64,000 nt of DNA from Alphaproteobacteria bacterium. GTDB lineage: Bacteria > Pseudomonadota > Alphaproteobacteria > Rhizobiales > Methyloligellaceae. Position numbers and translations under genes: made by a program. Shown piece after piece: positions 54,344 to 63,916 of this stretch (position 1 is its first letter; each line of letters begins with the position of its first letter). The notes under the pieces are model-generated. The model did not search any database, was not told where the DNA came from, and saw only the letters and a program-made list of their open reading frames with translations. The stretch covers positions 98,164 to 162,163 of the forward strand of contig VGDX01000003.1 in NCBI GenBank assembly GCA_016869535.1, given 5' to 3'.

Positions 54344-57208
54344 ATGACGCGACACGAACTGAACGATGTGTTTGCCAACACGTCGTTCCTGCACGGCGCT
54401 AACGCCACCTACCTCGCCGATCTGCACGCCCGCTACAAGGAAAACCCCGCCTCGGTCGGCCCCGAATGGCAGAGTTTCTTCGCGAGCCTCGACGACAATC
54501 CCGAATCTGTCCTCGCCGAAGCCCGCGGTCCGTCCTGGGCGCGCACCGACGGCGCCGCCTTGCTGCCGGCCCTTCCGACCGGATCATTCACCGAGCAACA
54601 GGCTCTTGCCGCGGCGCGCGATTCCATCGGGCTCCGCATGCTCATTCGCGCCTATCGGACACGCGGCCATCTCATCGCCAAGCTCGATCCGCTCGATCTC
54701 GTCACGCGCCGCCAGCATCCCGAGCTCAAGCCGAGAACTTACGGTTTCACTAAGAAGGCGGACTCCGACCGGCTCATCTATATTGGCGGATCCTTTGGCC
54801 TCGAATTCGGCACACTCCGCGAGGTCCTCAAGATCCTCAAGCGCACCTATTGCCGCCATATCGGCTTCGAGTACATGCACATCTCCGATCCCGAGCAGCG
54901 CAACTGGATTCAGGATCGTATCGAAGGTCATGAGGTGAGCTTCACGCCGGAAGGCAAGATTGCCATCCTGAAGAAGCTTATCGAGGCGGAGACTTTCGAG
55001 CGCTTTCTCGACGTCAAATATACCGGCACCAAACGCTTCGGCCTCGATGGCGGGGAGTCCCTGGTGCCGGCGCTCGAGCAGGTCGTCAAGCGTGGTGGTC
55101 AGCTTGGCCTCAACGAGATCGTCATCGGCATGCCGCATCGCGGCCGCCTCAATGTTCTGGCCAATGTCATGGCCAAGCCGTTCCGGGCGATCTTCAACGA
55201 GTTCAAGGGCGGCTCGGCCCATCCGGACGAAGTCGAGGGTTCGGGCGACGTGAAGTACCATCTCGGCGCATCGTCCGATCGCGAGTTCGACGACAACCGC
55301 GTGCACCTGTCGCTGACCGCCAATCCCTCGCATCTCGAGATCGTCGATCCCGTGGTGCTCGGCAAGGTCAGGGCGAAGCAGGATCAGCGCCGTGACCGGG
55401 AGCGCAAGGAAGTGTTGCCGCTTCTGCTGCACGGCGATGCGGCTTTCGCCGGCCAGGGCGTGGTGGCGGAATGTTTCGGCCTGTCGGGCTTGCGCGGTCA
55501 CCGCACCGGCGGAACGCTGCATTTCATCGTCAACAATCAGATCGGCTTCACCACGGCGCCACGCCACGCGCGTTCCTCGCCCTATCCGTCCGATGTCGCC
55601 AAGATGATCGATGCGCCGATCTTCCACGTGAACGGCGACGACCCGGAAGCGGTGGTGCATGTCACCAAGATCGCCACCGAGTTCCGCCAGCGTTTCGGCA
55701 AGCCCGTGGTCATCGACATGTTCTGCTACCGCCGCCACGGCCATAACGAGGCGGACGAGCCGGCCTTCACCCAGCCTTTGATGTATGCCCGCATCCGCGA
55801 GCATCCGAGCGTGGTCGAGGTCTATTCCAACAAGCTGATCGAGGAAGGGCTGCTGACCCGCGCGCAAGTCGACGGCATGCAGGCTGCCTTCCGGGCCAAT
55901 CTCGAAGAGGAATTCGCGGCAAGCGATTCCTATCGGCCGAACCGGGCCGACTGGCTCGACGGCAAATGGTCTGGCATCGGCCATGCCGACGAAGGCGCGC
56001 GGCGCGGTGTTACCGGCGTCGATCTCGACGTGCTCAGGGAAGTCGGGCGCAAGGTCACGCATTTTCCCAAGAGCTTCATGCCGCACAAGACCGTGGCGCG
56101 CATCATCGCCAACCGGCGCAAGATGATCGAAGAAGGGCACGGCATCGATTGGGCCACGGCCGAGTCGCTCGCCTTCGGTACGCTGCTGGTCGAAGGCTAT
56201 CGCGTCAGGCTGTCCGGCCAGGATTCGGAACGCGGCACGTTCTCGCAGCGTCATTCGGTGCTGATGGATCAGGAGAGCGAGAAGAAATACACGCCGCTCA
56301 AGCACATCTCCAAGGAGCAGGGGCCGTTCGAAGTGATCAACTCCATGCTGTCAGAGGAGGCGGTGCTCGGCTTCGAATACGGCTACAGCCTGGCGGAGCC
56401 CAATGCGCTCGTGCTGTGGGAAGCCCAGTTCGGCGATTTCGCCAACGGCGCGCAGGTGGTGATCGACCAGTTCATTTCCTCGGGCGAGCGCAAATGGCTG
56501 CGCATGTCGGGCCTCGTCCTGCTTCTGCCGCACGGCTATGAAGGCCAGGGGCCGGAACACTCATCGGCCAGGCTCGAGCGGTATCTCCAGCTCTGCGCCG
56601 AAGATAATTGGCAGATCGCCAATTGCACCACGCCCGCCAATTATTTCCACATTTTGCGCCGCCAGTTGCACCGGCAGTTCCGCAAGCCGCTGGTGCTGAT
56701 GACGCCGAAGTCGCTGCTGCGTCATAAGCGCGTGGTATCGACCATTGAGGCGTTCGGACCCGGCTCGACCTTCCATCGCCTGTTGTGGGACGATGCACAG
56801 GCCTCGTCCGCCGCGGGCATCAAGCTCGTGCCGGACGACAAGATCAGGCGCGTGGTGCTTTGCTCCGGCAAGGTCTATTACGATCTCTACGAGGCGCGCG
56901 AGAAGCGCGGGGTCGACGACGTCTACCTGTTGCGCCTGGAGCAACTTTATCCTTTCCCGGCGCGGGCATTGATTCAGGAGCTTTCCCGGTTCAAGAACGC
57001 CGAGATGATGTGGTGCCAGGAAGAACCGAAAAACATGGGCGCGTGGAGCTTCATCGAGCCGAACATCGCCTGGGTGCTCGACCATATCGAAGCGAAGGAC
57101 AGGCGCCCGCGTTATGCCGGCAGGCCGTCCTCGGCTTCGACCGCAACGGGCCTGATGAGCAAGCATGTGCGCGAGCTGACGGCGTTTCTGGATGAGGCCC
57201 TGAGCTAG
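54344..57208 (+). CDS. sucA: 2-oxoglutarate dehydrogenase E1 component
   Basis: 954 codons, full length. It decarboxylates 2-oxoglutarate with thiamine diphosphate. MPHRGRLNVLANV, HLGASSDREF, and GDAAFAGQGVVAECFGLSGLRGHRTGGTLHFIVNNQIG belong to the ThDP-binding module. FRKPLVLMTPKSLLRHK and EEPKNMGAW are in the C-terminal transketolase domain. odhB follows after 16 bp. Confidence 0.97.
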   Translation: MTRHELNDVFANTSFLHGANATYLADLHARYKENPASVGPEWQSFFASLDDNPESVLAEARGPSWARTDGAALLPALPTGSFTEQQALAAARDSIGLRMLIRAYRTRGHLIAKLDPLDLVTRRQHPELKPRTYGFTKKADSDRLIYIGGSFGLEFGTLREVLKILKRTYCRHIGFEYMHISDPEQRNWIQDRIEGHEVSFTPEGKIAILKKLIEAETFERFLDVKYTGTKRFGLDGGESLVPALEQVVKRGGQLGLNEIVIGMPHRGRLNVLANVMAKPFRAIFNEFKGGSAHPDEVEGSGDVKYHLGASSDREFDDNRVHLSLTANPSHLEIVDPVVLGKVRAKQDQRRDRERKEVLPLLLHGDAAFAGQGVVAECFGLSGLRGHRTGGTLHFIVNNQIGFTTAPRHARSSPYPSDVAKMIDAPIFHVNGDDPEAVVHVTKIATEFRQRFGKPVVIDMFCYRRHGHNEADEPAFTQPLMYARIREHPSVVEVYSNKLIEEGLLTRAQVDGMQAAFRANLEEEFAASDSYRPNRADWLDGKWSGIGHADEGARRGVTGVDLDVLREVGRKVTHFPKSFMPHKTVARIIANRRKMIEEGHGIDWATAESLAFGTLLVEGYRVRLSGQDSERGTFSQRHSVLMDQESEKKYTPLKHISKEQGPFEVINSMLSEEAVLGFEYGYSLAEPNALVLWEAQFGDFANGAQVVIDQFISSGERKWLRMSGLVLLLPHGYEGQGPEHSSARLERYLQLCAEDNWQIANCTTPANYFHILRRQLHRQFRKPLVLMTPKSLLRHKRVVSTIEAFGPGSTFHRLLWDDAQASSAAGIKLVPDDKIRRVVLCSGKVYYDLYEAREKRGVDDVYLLRLEQLYPFPARALIQELSRFKNAEMMWCQEEPKNMGAWSFIEPNIAWVLDHIEAKDRRPRYAGRPSSASTATGLMSKHVRELTAFLDEALS

Positions 57209-57224
57209 GAGAGACGCTTAAGTC

Positions 57225-58511
57225 ATGCCGAAAGAGATCAGAGTGCCGAGCCTGGGCGAATCCGTGGTCGAGGCGACAGTCGGCCAATGGTTCAAGCAGG
57301 CGGGCGATCAAGTCTCGGCCGACGAGCCTCTGGTCGAGCTCGAGACCGACAAGGTGACGGTCGAGGTGCCGGCGCCGGCCTCCGGCGTGCTTTCCGAGAT
57401 CGTGGTGAAGTCAGGCGATACAGTGGCGGTCGGCGCGCTGCTCGGCGCCATCAGCGACGGTGACGGCAAGGCCAAGCCCGCCAAGGCCAAGGCGGTTAAA
57501 GCAGCGCCCGTCGAGGCCGTCGCCGTGAGCGAGCCCGCGCCGCAGCCGGAGGTGCCGGTCGAGCCGAAGAAACTCGAGCGCGAGCCAAGCCCCCGCGAGG
57601 AAATTTCCGACGACGACATGCCGCCCTCGCCCGCCGCCCGCAAGCAGCTTGCCGAGGCTGGGCTCGAGGCGAAAGACGTCAAAGGCTCAGGCCGCCGCGG
57701 GCAAATCCTGAAGCACGATGTGCCGGCGCGTGCCGCGGAATCGCTGCTAGCGCGCGAGCGGAAGCCGAAGCCTGCCCCTGCGCCGCGCGCGCCCGTAGCC
57801 GCCGATGATGAGTCACGCGAAGAGCGCGTGCGCATGACGCGGCTGCGTCAAACCATTGCCAGGCGCCTGAAGGAAGCACAAGACAACGCCGCCATGCTCA
57901 CCACGTTCAACGACGTGGACATGAGCGCCGTGATGCAGCTTCGCCGCGACTACAAGGATGCTTTCGAGAAAAAGCACGGCGTCAAGCTCGGGCTGATGGG
58001 CTTCTTCGTCAAAGCGTGCGTGCAGGCGCTGAGGGACGTCCCGGCGGTGAACGCCGAGATCGACGGCGAGGACATCGTCTACAAGAATTATTATCACATT
58101 GGCGTCGCCGTGGGCACCGAGCGCGGTCTGGTCGTGCCGGTGCTGCGCGACGCCGACCGCATGAGCCTCGCCGATATCGAGACGGCGATCGCCGATTTCG
58201 GCGCCCGCGCCCGTGCCGGCAAGCTCGCGCTCGAGGAGATGCAATGCGGCACCTTCACCATTTCCAATGGCGGCATTTACGGCTCGCTGCTCTCGACCCC
58301 CATTCTGAACGCGCCGCAATCCGGCATTCTCGGCATGCACCGCATCGAAGAGCGCGCCGTGGTGCGCGATGGCGAGATCGTGGCGCGGCCGATGATGTAT
58401 CTGGCGCTGTCCTACGACCACCGCCTGGTCGACGGCAAAGACGCCGTGACCTTCCTCATCAACGTCAAGGAGTCCATCGAGGACCCCAAACGCCTCGTGC
58501 TGGACCTGTAA
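57225..58511 (+). CDS. sucB: 2-oxoglutarate dehydrogenase E2 (dihydrolipoyl succinyltransferase)
   Basis: 428 codons. The lipoyl domain (1-77) carries the modified Lys in [11 protein letters not shown] charged Ala/Pro linker follows, then the E3-binding domain ([20 protein letters not shown], about 130-165) and the catalytic core (about 195-428). The core has [25 protein letters not shown] and the active-site [13 protein letters not shown]. It receives the succinyl group from SucA. The E3 gene lpd normally follows; here three foreign-looking genes intervene. Confidence 0.97.
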   Translation: MPKEIRVPSLGESVVEATVGQWFKQAGDQVSADEPLVELETDKVTVEVPAPASGVLSEIVVKSGDTVAVGALLGAISDGDGKAKPAKAKAVKAAPVEAVAVSEPAPQPEVPVEPKKLEREPSPREEISDDDMPPSPAARKQLAEAGLEAKDVKGSGRRGQILKHDVPARAAESLLARERKPKPAPAPRAPVAADDESREERVRMTRLRQTIARRLKEAQDNAAMLTTFNDVDMSAVMQLRRDYKDAFEKKHGVKLGLMGFFVKACVQALRDVPAVNAEIDGEDIVYKNYYHIGVAVGTERGLVVPVLRDADRMSLADIETAIADFGARARAGKLALEEMQCGTFTISNGGIYGSLLSTPILNAPQSGILGMHRIEERAVVRDGEIVARPMMYLALSYDHRLVDGKDAVTFLINVKESIEDPKRLVLDL

Positions 58512-58584
58512 ATCCCCTACAACTGTTACACGAAGAGCATTATCTTGCATCCCAAGCCGCTATTCACTGCGAGGGGAGGGCGGA

Positions 58585-59154
58585 ATGCTCGCTATTGAGA
58601 ACTACGGTCGCTTCTGGAGGCGGGATAAGGTCTACTGGGGGCGAGGAAAGAATAAGGGCCACCTAAAGGGTGAGCTTAAGAGAAACAAAAGCATCGAGGT
58701 CGATTTCCGCGACCAGATCGGCATCTACGTCCTGTTCGATGCAAACAGGCGTCCCCTTTATGTAGGCCAAGCGGGCATCGGGAATGCCAGACTCTTTCAG
58801 CGACTAAAGAAACACCGCTCTGACCATTTGAGCGACCGATGGCAGTACTTCTCTTGGTTTGGATTGCGTCGTCACAATGAAAATAACAAGCGACTTTCGA
58901 AACATCAAAAGCCGACTAGTGCAATCAGAATGCGCAATCGACGGGATGCGCTCCACGAAACGGAGGCTGTTCTGATCAGTGTCGTAGAGCCGATCCTGAA
59001 CAAGAGGGGCCCGAATTGGACTGGTTCAAAAGAATTCATGCAACACCTTGATGAGCGTGTCCCACTGGACGACAGCGAGATGCTTGGCAATATCGTAAAG
59101 ACGATCGAGGGCATTGACGCCATCGTCCGTAAGTCCGTCTCAGCCGTAAGATAG
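58585..59154 (+). CDS. GIY-YIG domain nuclease-like protein
   Basis: 189 codons, GAGGGGAGGG ribosome binding site. The GIY-YIG core is visible: GIY at 46-48, YVGQAG at 59-64, with Arg69 and a downstream basic helix (LFQRLKKHRSDHLSDRW). A candidate catalytic Glu lies in ETEAVLISVVEPILN (about 125-135). The gene has lower GC and rarer codons than its neighbours and sits between odhB and lpd, so it looks horizontally acquired. There is no transposase nearby. It could be a homing or defence nuclease; the sequence does not decide. Confidence 0.8.
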   Translation: MLAIENYGRFWRRDKVYWGRGKNKGHLKGELKRNKSIEVDFRDQIGIYVLFDANRRPLYVGQAGIGNARLFQRLKKHRSDHLSDRWQYFSWFGLRRHNENNKRLSKHQKPTSAIRMRNRRDALHETEAVLISVVEPILNKRGPNWTGSKEFMQHLDERVPLDDSEMLGNIVKTIEGIDAIVRKSVSAVR

Positions 59155-59162
59155 AGCCAGAC

Positions 59163-59660
59163 ATGGATCAGCATGTGTTGGCAGCGACATTGGGATTCTT
59201 AGGGGGCATTTTATCGGGTGCTCTAACCTCCTACGTTGCCTGGCGTATTCACCGTTCTCAGTCCGCAAATTTGGAGTCCGACGAACTCAGACGGAAAAGA
59301 GTTGATATAATCTATCAACTTCTCGGCTCATGATACATATTGGGAAGCCGCTATCACCCAACTGAACGCGATGTTTTCGTGTTCAACACGGCGCTTTCAC
59401 TGTTCACTGTATATTTCGCGAACGACAAGGAACTGATGAGAAGTTACGACACGTTCAAGGCTGAACAGTCGGATGCAAATCTGGTTTCGCTGCTCAGGAC
59501 AGCCGCTAAGAAGGCCAACTTGGACCTGTTCGATACCCAGATCAAAGAGGTAATGAGCGTAAGCCCTCAGTTCCTCCCATATGCTGTCTCGCTCTCAGTA
59601 GGTACTGATGGCGATTCTACAGATTCGTCAGATGCTATACCCAAGCGAGACAGCTCTTGA
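59163..59660 (+). pseudogene. Small membrane-anchored protein interrupted by an in-frame TGA
   Basis: A first reading frame (59163-59333, 56 codons) has one N-terminal membrane helix and a basic stretch (RRKRVDIIYQLLGS) and ends at TGA. The same frame continues without interruption to 59660 (from TAC at 59334: YILGSRYHPTERDVFVFN, then LFTVYFANDKELMRSYDTF and LLRTAAKKANLDLFDTQI). If the TGA is read as Trp, a single 165-residue protein results. It resembles, distantly, small membrane-anchored DUF6680-like proteins often found near defence genes. A nonsense mutation or a sequencing error would explain it. It starts 8 bp after the GIY-YIG gene. Confidence 0.65.
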
Positions 59661-59808
59661 GGGCGCGTGGTTGCGGTATACGATTTCATCGTCAGCGTAC
59701 CAGTGGCTATTTGTTTTTTTACTCGCACGGCTTGGAATACGCCGAACTGGAACGGGGGCTGAGCCGCTGCTAATTTCTGCCGTCATCGCGCCGAGAGGTC
59801 ATCCTGCC

Positions 59809-61185
59809 ATGCGCCAGATTAAGTTACTGATTTGCTTGACTTTATTGCTCGCCACCGGCCTCATTGCCCGGGCCGAGGCGCCGGCGCGGACGGCGCTCGT
59901 CATCGGCAATGTGGATTATTCCTGGGCCCCGCTCCGGAACCCGGTCAACGACGCCGGGGCCATGGCTGAGGCCCTCAAGAACGCGGGCTTCAACGTCATC
60001 ATCGAAACGAATGCCAACCAGGCCAAGATGGTGGCGGCGGTGCGCGCCTTCGGCAAGGCGCTGAAGCAGCAGGGCGGCGTCGGCCTGTTCTATTTCTCCG
60101 GCCACGGCATGCAGATCGACGGCGAGAATTATCTGATCCCGGTCGGCGGCGAGTACGCCAATTTCGACGAGGTCAAGGACGGCTCGGTCACCGCGCTCGC
60201 CATCGTCGACGCCATGGCGCAATCGCATGGCGATCTCAATATTTTCATCCTCGATGCCTGCCGCAACAATCCGATCGATCCGAAGGGCGCCAAGGGCCTG
60301 TCGCGCATCGATTCGAGCGCGCGCCTGTTCGTGTCCTACGCCACCTCGCCCGGGCTCACCGCCCTCGACGGCACCGGCAACAACAGCCCTTACGCCAAAT
60401 ATCTCTATCAATCGATCGACGAGCCCAATCTCGACATCGAGGATACGTTCAAGCGCACCTTGAAGGGCGTGTATGTGGAGACCGAGGGCAAGCAGACGCC
60501 GTGGATCTCGTCGACCTTCTTCGGCAATTTCGTGTTCCGGCCGACGGGCGGCGCGGCGGCTGAACAGGAAGAGGAGGAAGAGGATACGGCCCAGTCCGAG
60601 GACGCGCCGGAAAGCCTCGATCTCGCCGGCGTCTATCGTGTCGAGGGCACCAATCCGAGCGGCAACAAATATCGCGGCATGGTCGCGCTCGCCCAGAACG
60701 ACGATGAGTTCGAGTTCACCTGGTGGATCGGCAAGGATACGTTCACCGGTCCCGGACATTTCGCCGGCAAGATGCTGGTGGTCGATTGGGGCGACAAGAC
60801 GCCTGTCATCTACAGTCTCGGCGAGGACGGCGAACTCGACGGCGAATGGGCCGACGGCTCGGCGACGGAAACGCTGACCCTTATCGCCAACGCCGCGGCG
60901 GACGAGGTCGAGCTGGCCGAAGGCACTTACAGCGTCGAGGGCAAGAATGCCGACGGCAAGGCCTACGAAGGCACCGTCGAGATCGCCAAGAAGGGCAAGC
61001 GCTATCGTCTGAGCTGGGAGGTCGGCGACCAGGCCTATGAAGGCACCGGCACTCTTGCCGGCAATCTCCTCACCGTTGATTGGGGCGCCGCCACTCCGGT
61101 CGTCTACGCCCTCGCCGACGACGGCAGCCTGACCGGGCTCTGGGACGGCGGGTATGGCGAGGAAACCCTGACGCCCGAGGAATGA
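59809..61185 (+). CDS. Secreted caspase-like (C14/metacaspase) protein with duplicated C-terminal domain
   Basis: 458 codons from the ATG at 59809; an extended frame from 59608 has no signal peptide. A signal peptide ends near ARAEA. The caspase domain (about 26-245) carries the catalytic dyad His99 (FYFSGHGMQ) and Cys151 ([10 protein letters not shown]), and [16 protein letters not shown] is typical of family members. An acidic linker (251-270) leads to two similar beta-rich modules, 273-358 and 371-455. Both share V-x-G-x-N-x-x-G-x-x-Y-x-G, FxG/LAG-x-x-L-x-V-D-W-G and TPV-x-Y-x-L-x-x-D-G. Confidence 0.85.
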   Translation: MRQIKLLICLTLLLATGLIARAEAPARTALVIGNVDYSWAPLRNPVNDAGAMAEALKNAGFNVIIETNANQAKMVAAVRAFGKALKQQGGVGLFYFSGHGMQIDGENYLIPVGGEYANFDEVKDGSVTALAIVDAMAQSHGDLNIFILDACRNNPIDPKGAKGLSRIDSSARLFVSYATSPGLTALDGTGNNSPYAKYLYQSIDEPNLDIEDTFKRTLKGVYVETEGKQTPWISSTFFGNFVFRPTGGAAAEQEEEEEDTAQSEDAPESLDLAGVYRVEGTNPSGNKYRGMVALAQNDDEFEFTWWIGKDTFTGPGHFAGKMLVVDWGDKTPVIYSLGEDGELDGEWADGSATETLTLIANAAADEVELAEGTYSVEGKNADGKAYEGTVEIAKKGKRYRLSWEVGDQAYEGTGTLAGNLLTVDWGAATPVVYALADDGSLTGLWDGGYGEETLTPEE

Positions 61186-61201
61186 GGCTTCCGCACAGCG
61201 C

Positions 61202-62602
61202 ATGAGTCACGATCTGATCGTCATCGGCACCGGCCCCGGCGGCTATGTGTGCGCCATCCGCGCCGCGCAACTCGGCATGAAGGTCGCCGTGGTGGAGAAG
61301 CGCGCCACCCATGGCGGCACCTGCCTCAATGTCGGCTGCATCCCGTCCAAGGCGCTGCTGCATGCGAGCGAGGCCTATGCGGAAGCCGGCCACGCCTTAG
61401 GCTTCATGGGCATCAAGGTGAAGCCGGAACTCGATCTCGCCGCCATGCTCGCCTTCAAGGATGACGGCGTCAAAGGCAATGTCGACGGCGTCGCCTTTCT
61501 GCTCAAGAAGAACAAGATCGATCATTTCCACGGCTCAGGCCGCATTCTCGGCCCCGGCAAGGTCGAGGTCACTTTCATCAACGGCGAGAAGCAGGAGATC
61601 GAGGCGGCGAAAGCCATCGTCATCGCCACCGGCTCAGAGGTCGTGAAGCTCCCGGGTATCGCAATCGACGAGAAGCGTGTCGTGTCCTCGACCGGCGCGC
61701 TGTCTTTGCCGCATGTGCCGAAGCGCATGGCGGTGATCGGCGCGGGCTATATCGGGCTCGAGCTCGGTTCGGTGTGGTCGCGGCTCGGCTCGCAAGTGAC
61801 GGTGGTCGAGATGCTCGACCGCATCACGCCAGGGCTCGACGCGGAAGTCGCCAGACATCTGCAGCGCGTGCTGGAGAAGCAGGGCATCGCCTTCAAGCTC
61901 GGAACCAAAGTCACGGGCGTCGATGCCAAAGGCAAGAGCCTGAAGCTGACGCTCGAGCCGGCCGCCGGCGGCAAGAGCGAGACACTCGACACCGACGTGC
62001 TGCTGGTGGCGGTGGGCCGCGTGCCCAACACCGAAGGTCTTGGCCTCGCCAAAGCCGGCATCAAAACCGACGAGCGCGGCCGCATCCAGGTGGACCGGCG
62101 CTACGAGACGAGCGTGCCCGGCGTCTACGCCATCGGCGACGTGATCTCAGGCCCGATGCTGGCGCACAAGGCCGAGGAAGAAGGCGTCGCCGTCGCCGAA
62201 CTCTTGGCGGGCCAAGCGGGGCATGTGAATTACGATGCGATCCCGAGCGTGATCTATACCGCGCCGGAAGTTGCCTCGGTGGGTAAGAGCGAGGAGGAAT
62301 TGAAGGAAGCAGGCGTCGAATACAAGATCGGCAAGTTCCCCTTCACCGCCAACGGCCGCGCCAGGGTCAACCGCACCACCGAGGGCTTCGTCAAGGTGCT
62401 GGCCGACGCCCATACCGACCGCGTGCTCGGCGTGCATATCGTCGGCGCCGATGCCGGCACCATGATCGCCGAGGCCGCTGTGCTGATGGAGTTCGGCGGC
62501 AGCGCGGAAGACCTCGCGCGCACCTGCCACGCGCATCCGACCCTGAACGAGGCGGTCAAGGAAGCCGCGCTCGCCGTCGACAAACGCCCCATCCATATGT
62601 GA
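61202..62602 (+). CDS. lpd: Dihydrolipoamide dehydrogenase (E3)
   Basis: 466 codons. The N-terminal [17 protein letters not shown] binds FAD, and [20 protein letters not shown] holds the redox-active disulfide. [17 protein letters not shown] binds NAD, and [15 protein letters not shown] holds the His-Glu base of the dimer interface. It reoxidises lipoyl groups of the oxoglutarate (and possibly pyruvate) complex. It follows the caspase-like gene by 16 bp. Confidence 0.97.
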   Translation: MSHDLIVIGTGPGGYVCAIRAAQLGMKVAVVEKRATHGGTCLNVGCIPSKALLHASEAYAEAGHALGFMGIKVKPELDLAAMLAFKDDGVKGNVDGVAFLLKKNKIDHFHGSGRILGPGKVEVTFINGEKQEIEAAKAIVIATGSEVVKLPGIAIDEKRVVSSTGALSLPHVPKRMAVIGAGYIGLELGSVWSRLGSQVTVVEMLDRITPGLDAEVARHLQRVLEKQGIAFKLGTKVTGVDAKGKSLKLTLEPAAGGKSETLDTDVLLVAVGRVPNTEGLGLAKAGIKTDERGRIQVDRRYETSVPGVYAIGDVISGPMLAHKAEEEGVAVAELLAGQAGHVNYDAIPSVIYTAPEVASVGKSEEELKEAGVEYKIGKFPFTANGRARVNRTTEGFVKVLADAHTDRVLGVHIVGADAGTMIAEAAVLMEFGGSAEDLARTCHAHPTLNEAVKEAALAVDKRPIHM

Positions 62603-62628
62603 CCGCCCTCAGAGGGGAAACCTTCAAC

Positions 62629-62728
62629 CCTCATGGTGAGGAGCGCCCGCAGGGCGCGTCTCGAACCATGAGACCCAGGTCTTGTCCTCACCCTTCGAGA
62701 CGGGCCTTCGGCCCTCCTCAGGGTGAGG
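62629..62728. repeat. Pair of REP-like palindromic elements in opposite orientation
   Basis: Unit 1 (62629-62673) folds as CTCATGGT/ACCATGAG with an inner GCGCCC/GGGCGC stem. Unit 2 (62686-62728) folds as CCTCACCC/GGGTGAGG with an inner GGGCC/GGCCC stem. Read in reverse complement, unit 2 has the same plan as unit 1: CCTCA, TGAGGAG, the inner stem, CGTCTCGAA, TGAG. The arms differ in sequence but keep pairing. Such elements are common between genes in Rhizobiales and also lie here between lpd and xerC, which are convergent. Confidence 0.75.
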
Positions 62729-62736
62729 TTGATTTT

Positions 62737-63720
62737 TCAAGCCCGTGGATGGGCGGCGGTGTAAGTCTTCAGCAGATGAGCGCGGTCGACTTCCGTGTAG
62801 CCTTGCGTGGTCGACAGGCTCGCGTGGCCGAGCAATTCCTGGATGGCGCGGAGATCGGCGCCGGCTCCCAGCAGATGCGTTGCGAAAGAGTGCCGCAGCG
62901 CATGCGGCGTCGCCGTCTCCGGCAATCCTAAAGCGGTACGCGCCCGCGCCACGCGCAGCTGAATCAAACGCGGGCTGAGCTGCTTGCCGCGCGTGCCGAC
63001 GAATAGCGGATCGTCGGCGCCCATCTTGATCGGGCAAAGCGCGAGATAGCGTTTCACCGCCTGCCGCACGATGGGGAGCACCGGCACCACGCGGGTCTTG
63101 CTGCCCTTGCCGGTGACACGCAGCATGTCGCGGCCCTTGACCGGCGCGTCCTTGCGTTTCAGCGACAAAGCTTCGGAGATGCGCAGGCCCGAGCCGTAAA
63201 GCAGCGCCAGCACGGCGGTGTCGCGCGCCGCGATCCATTCCGCCACGTCCTCGCCATCGAGGTCCGGGCTTTCCACCAGCGCGGTGGCTTTGGGCGCGGT
63301 CAGCGGTTTCGGCACCCCATGCGGCAGCTTGGGCAGGGCCACGGCGCGGATGGCGTCGTTCTTGCCGTAGCCGCGCCGTTCCAGGAAGCGATAGAACATG
63401 CGCAAGGCCGACAGCGTGCGGGCAAGCGACCGGCTTTCCACCTTCCTGGCCCGCCGCGCGGCGAGGAAGGCGCGCACGTCGCGCGCGCTCAATCCCAGTA
63501 GCTGCTTCATGTCCGGCGCGCGGCCGAAATGACCGGCGAGAAAGGCGAGGAATTGGCGGATATCGCGGCCGTAAGCCTCCGCGGTCTTGGCCGCGAGTTG
63601 CCGCTCCGTGCCGATATAGGCGAGCCAGTCCTCGACCGCCTCGCGCACCAGCCGAGACCCCATATATCCCGGTGCTTTGGCTTTTTCCGCCAAGTCGCGC
63701 CCCTTGTCTCGCCCCCGCAC
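62737..63720 (-). CDS. xerC: Tyrosine recombinase XerC
   Basis: 327 codons from the GTG at 63718-63720; an ATG at 63661-63663 would shorten it by 19 residues and fits the family's usual start better. The SAM-like N-terminal domain opens with WLAYIGTERQLAAKTAEAYGRDIRQFLAF. The catalytic domain has Arg in SGLRISEALSL, Lys in GKGSKTRVVP, HALRHSFATHLL and the nucleophile Tyr in LSTTQGYTEVDRAHL. It resolves chromosome dimers at dif together with XerD. There is no sign of an integrated element adjacent to it. Confidence 0.93.
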   Translation of the reverse strand: MRGRDKGRDLAEKAKAPGYMGSRLVREAVEDWLAYIGTERQLAAKTAEAYGRDIRQFLAFLAGHFGRAPDMKQLLGLSARDVRAFLAARRARKVESRSLARTLSALRMFYRFLERRGYGKNDAIRAVALPKLPHGVPKPLTAPKATALVESPDLDGEDVAEWIAARDTAVLALLYGSGLRISEALSLKRKDAPVKGRDMLRVTGKGSKTRVVPVLPIVRQAVKRYLALCPIKMGADDPLFVGTRGKQLSPRLIQLRVARARTALGLPETATPHALRHSFATHLLGAGADLRAIQELLGHASLSTTQGYTEVDRAHLLKTYTAAHPRA

Positions 63721-63744
63721 AGGCTACTATGGGCGCGTGAGTCG

Positions 63745-63759
63745 TTAACCCCTTCTTAA
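63745..63759. promoter_or_regulatory. CtrA-type binding site TTAA-N7-TTAA
   Basis: TTAA at 63745-63748 and TTAA at 63756-63759 are separated by exactly seven bases (CCCCTTC), the full consensus of the alphaproteobacterial cell-cycle regulator CtrA. It lies 25 bp upstream of the xerC GTG on one side and 60 bp before a small plus-strand ORF on the other. Confidence 0.6.
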
Positions 63760-63820
63760 CCCCGCGAGCGACCCCTAATTGGTGACCTAAATAAATATGA
63801 TCACTGGGAAATTTGAGTAC

Positions 63821-63916
63821 ATGGCTTTAATCGAAGAAGCCGGACTTGTCTCTTGGACAAGCATGCATCGTACTGACCTGCCCCCATCGAGTGGTCCAGT
63901 TGCAATGTTAGTTTAG
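63821..63916 (+). other. Short ORF, possibly the 5' end of a gene interrupted by an insertion
   Basis: A 31-codon frame begins at the ATG at 63821 (MALIEEAGLVSWTSMHRT) and is normal in look for about 17 codons. From 63874 it crosses what seems to be an insertion-sequence end and stops at TAG 63914. A truncated gene under the CtrA-type box is one reading; chance is another. Confidence 0.3.

Noticed and set aside
59331..59333. Selenocysteine codon at the in-frame TGA
   Set aside because: No SECIS-like hairpin was evident directly downstream and the protein has no redox context; a nonsense change is simpler.
62737..63720. Integrase of a mobile element rather than XerC
   Set aside because: The sequence has the full housekeeping XerC layout and length, with no attachment site or accessory genes beside it.
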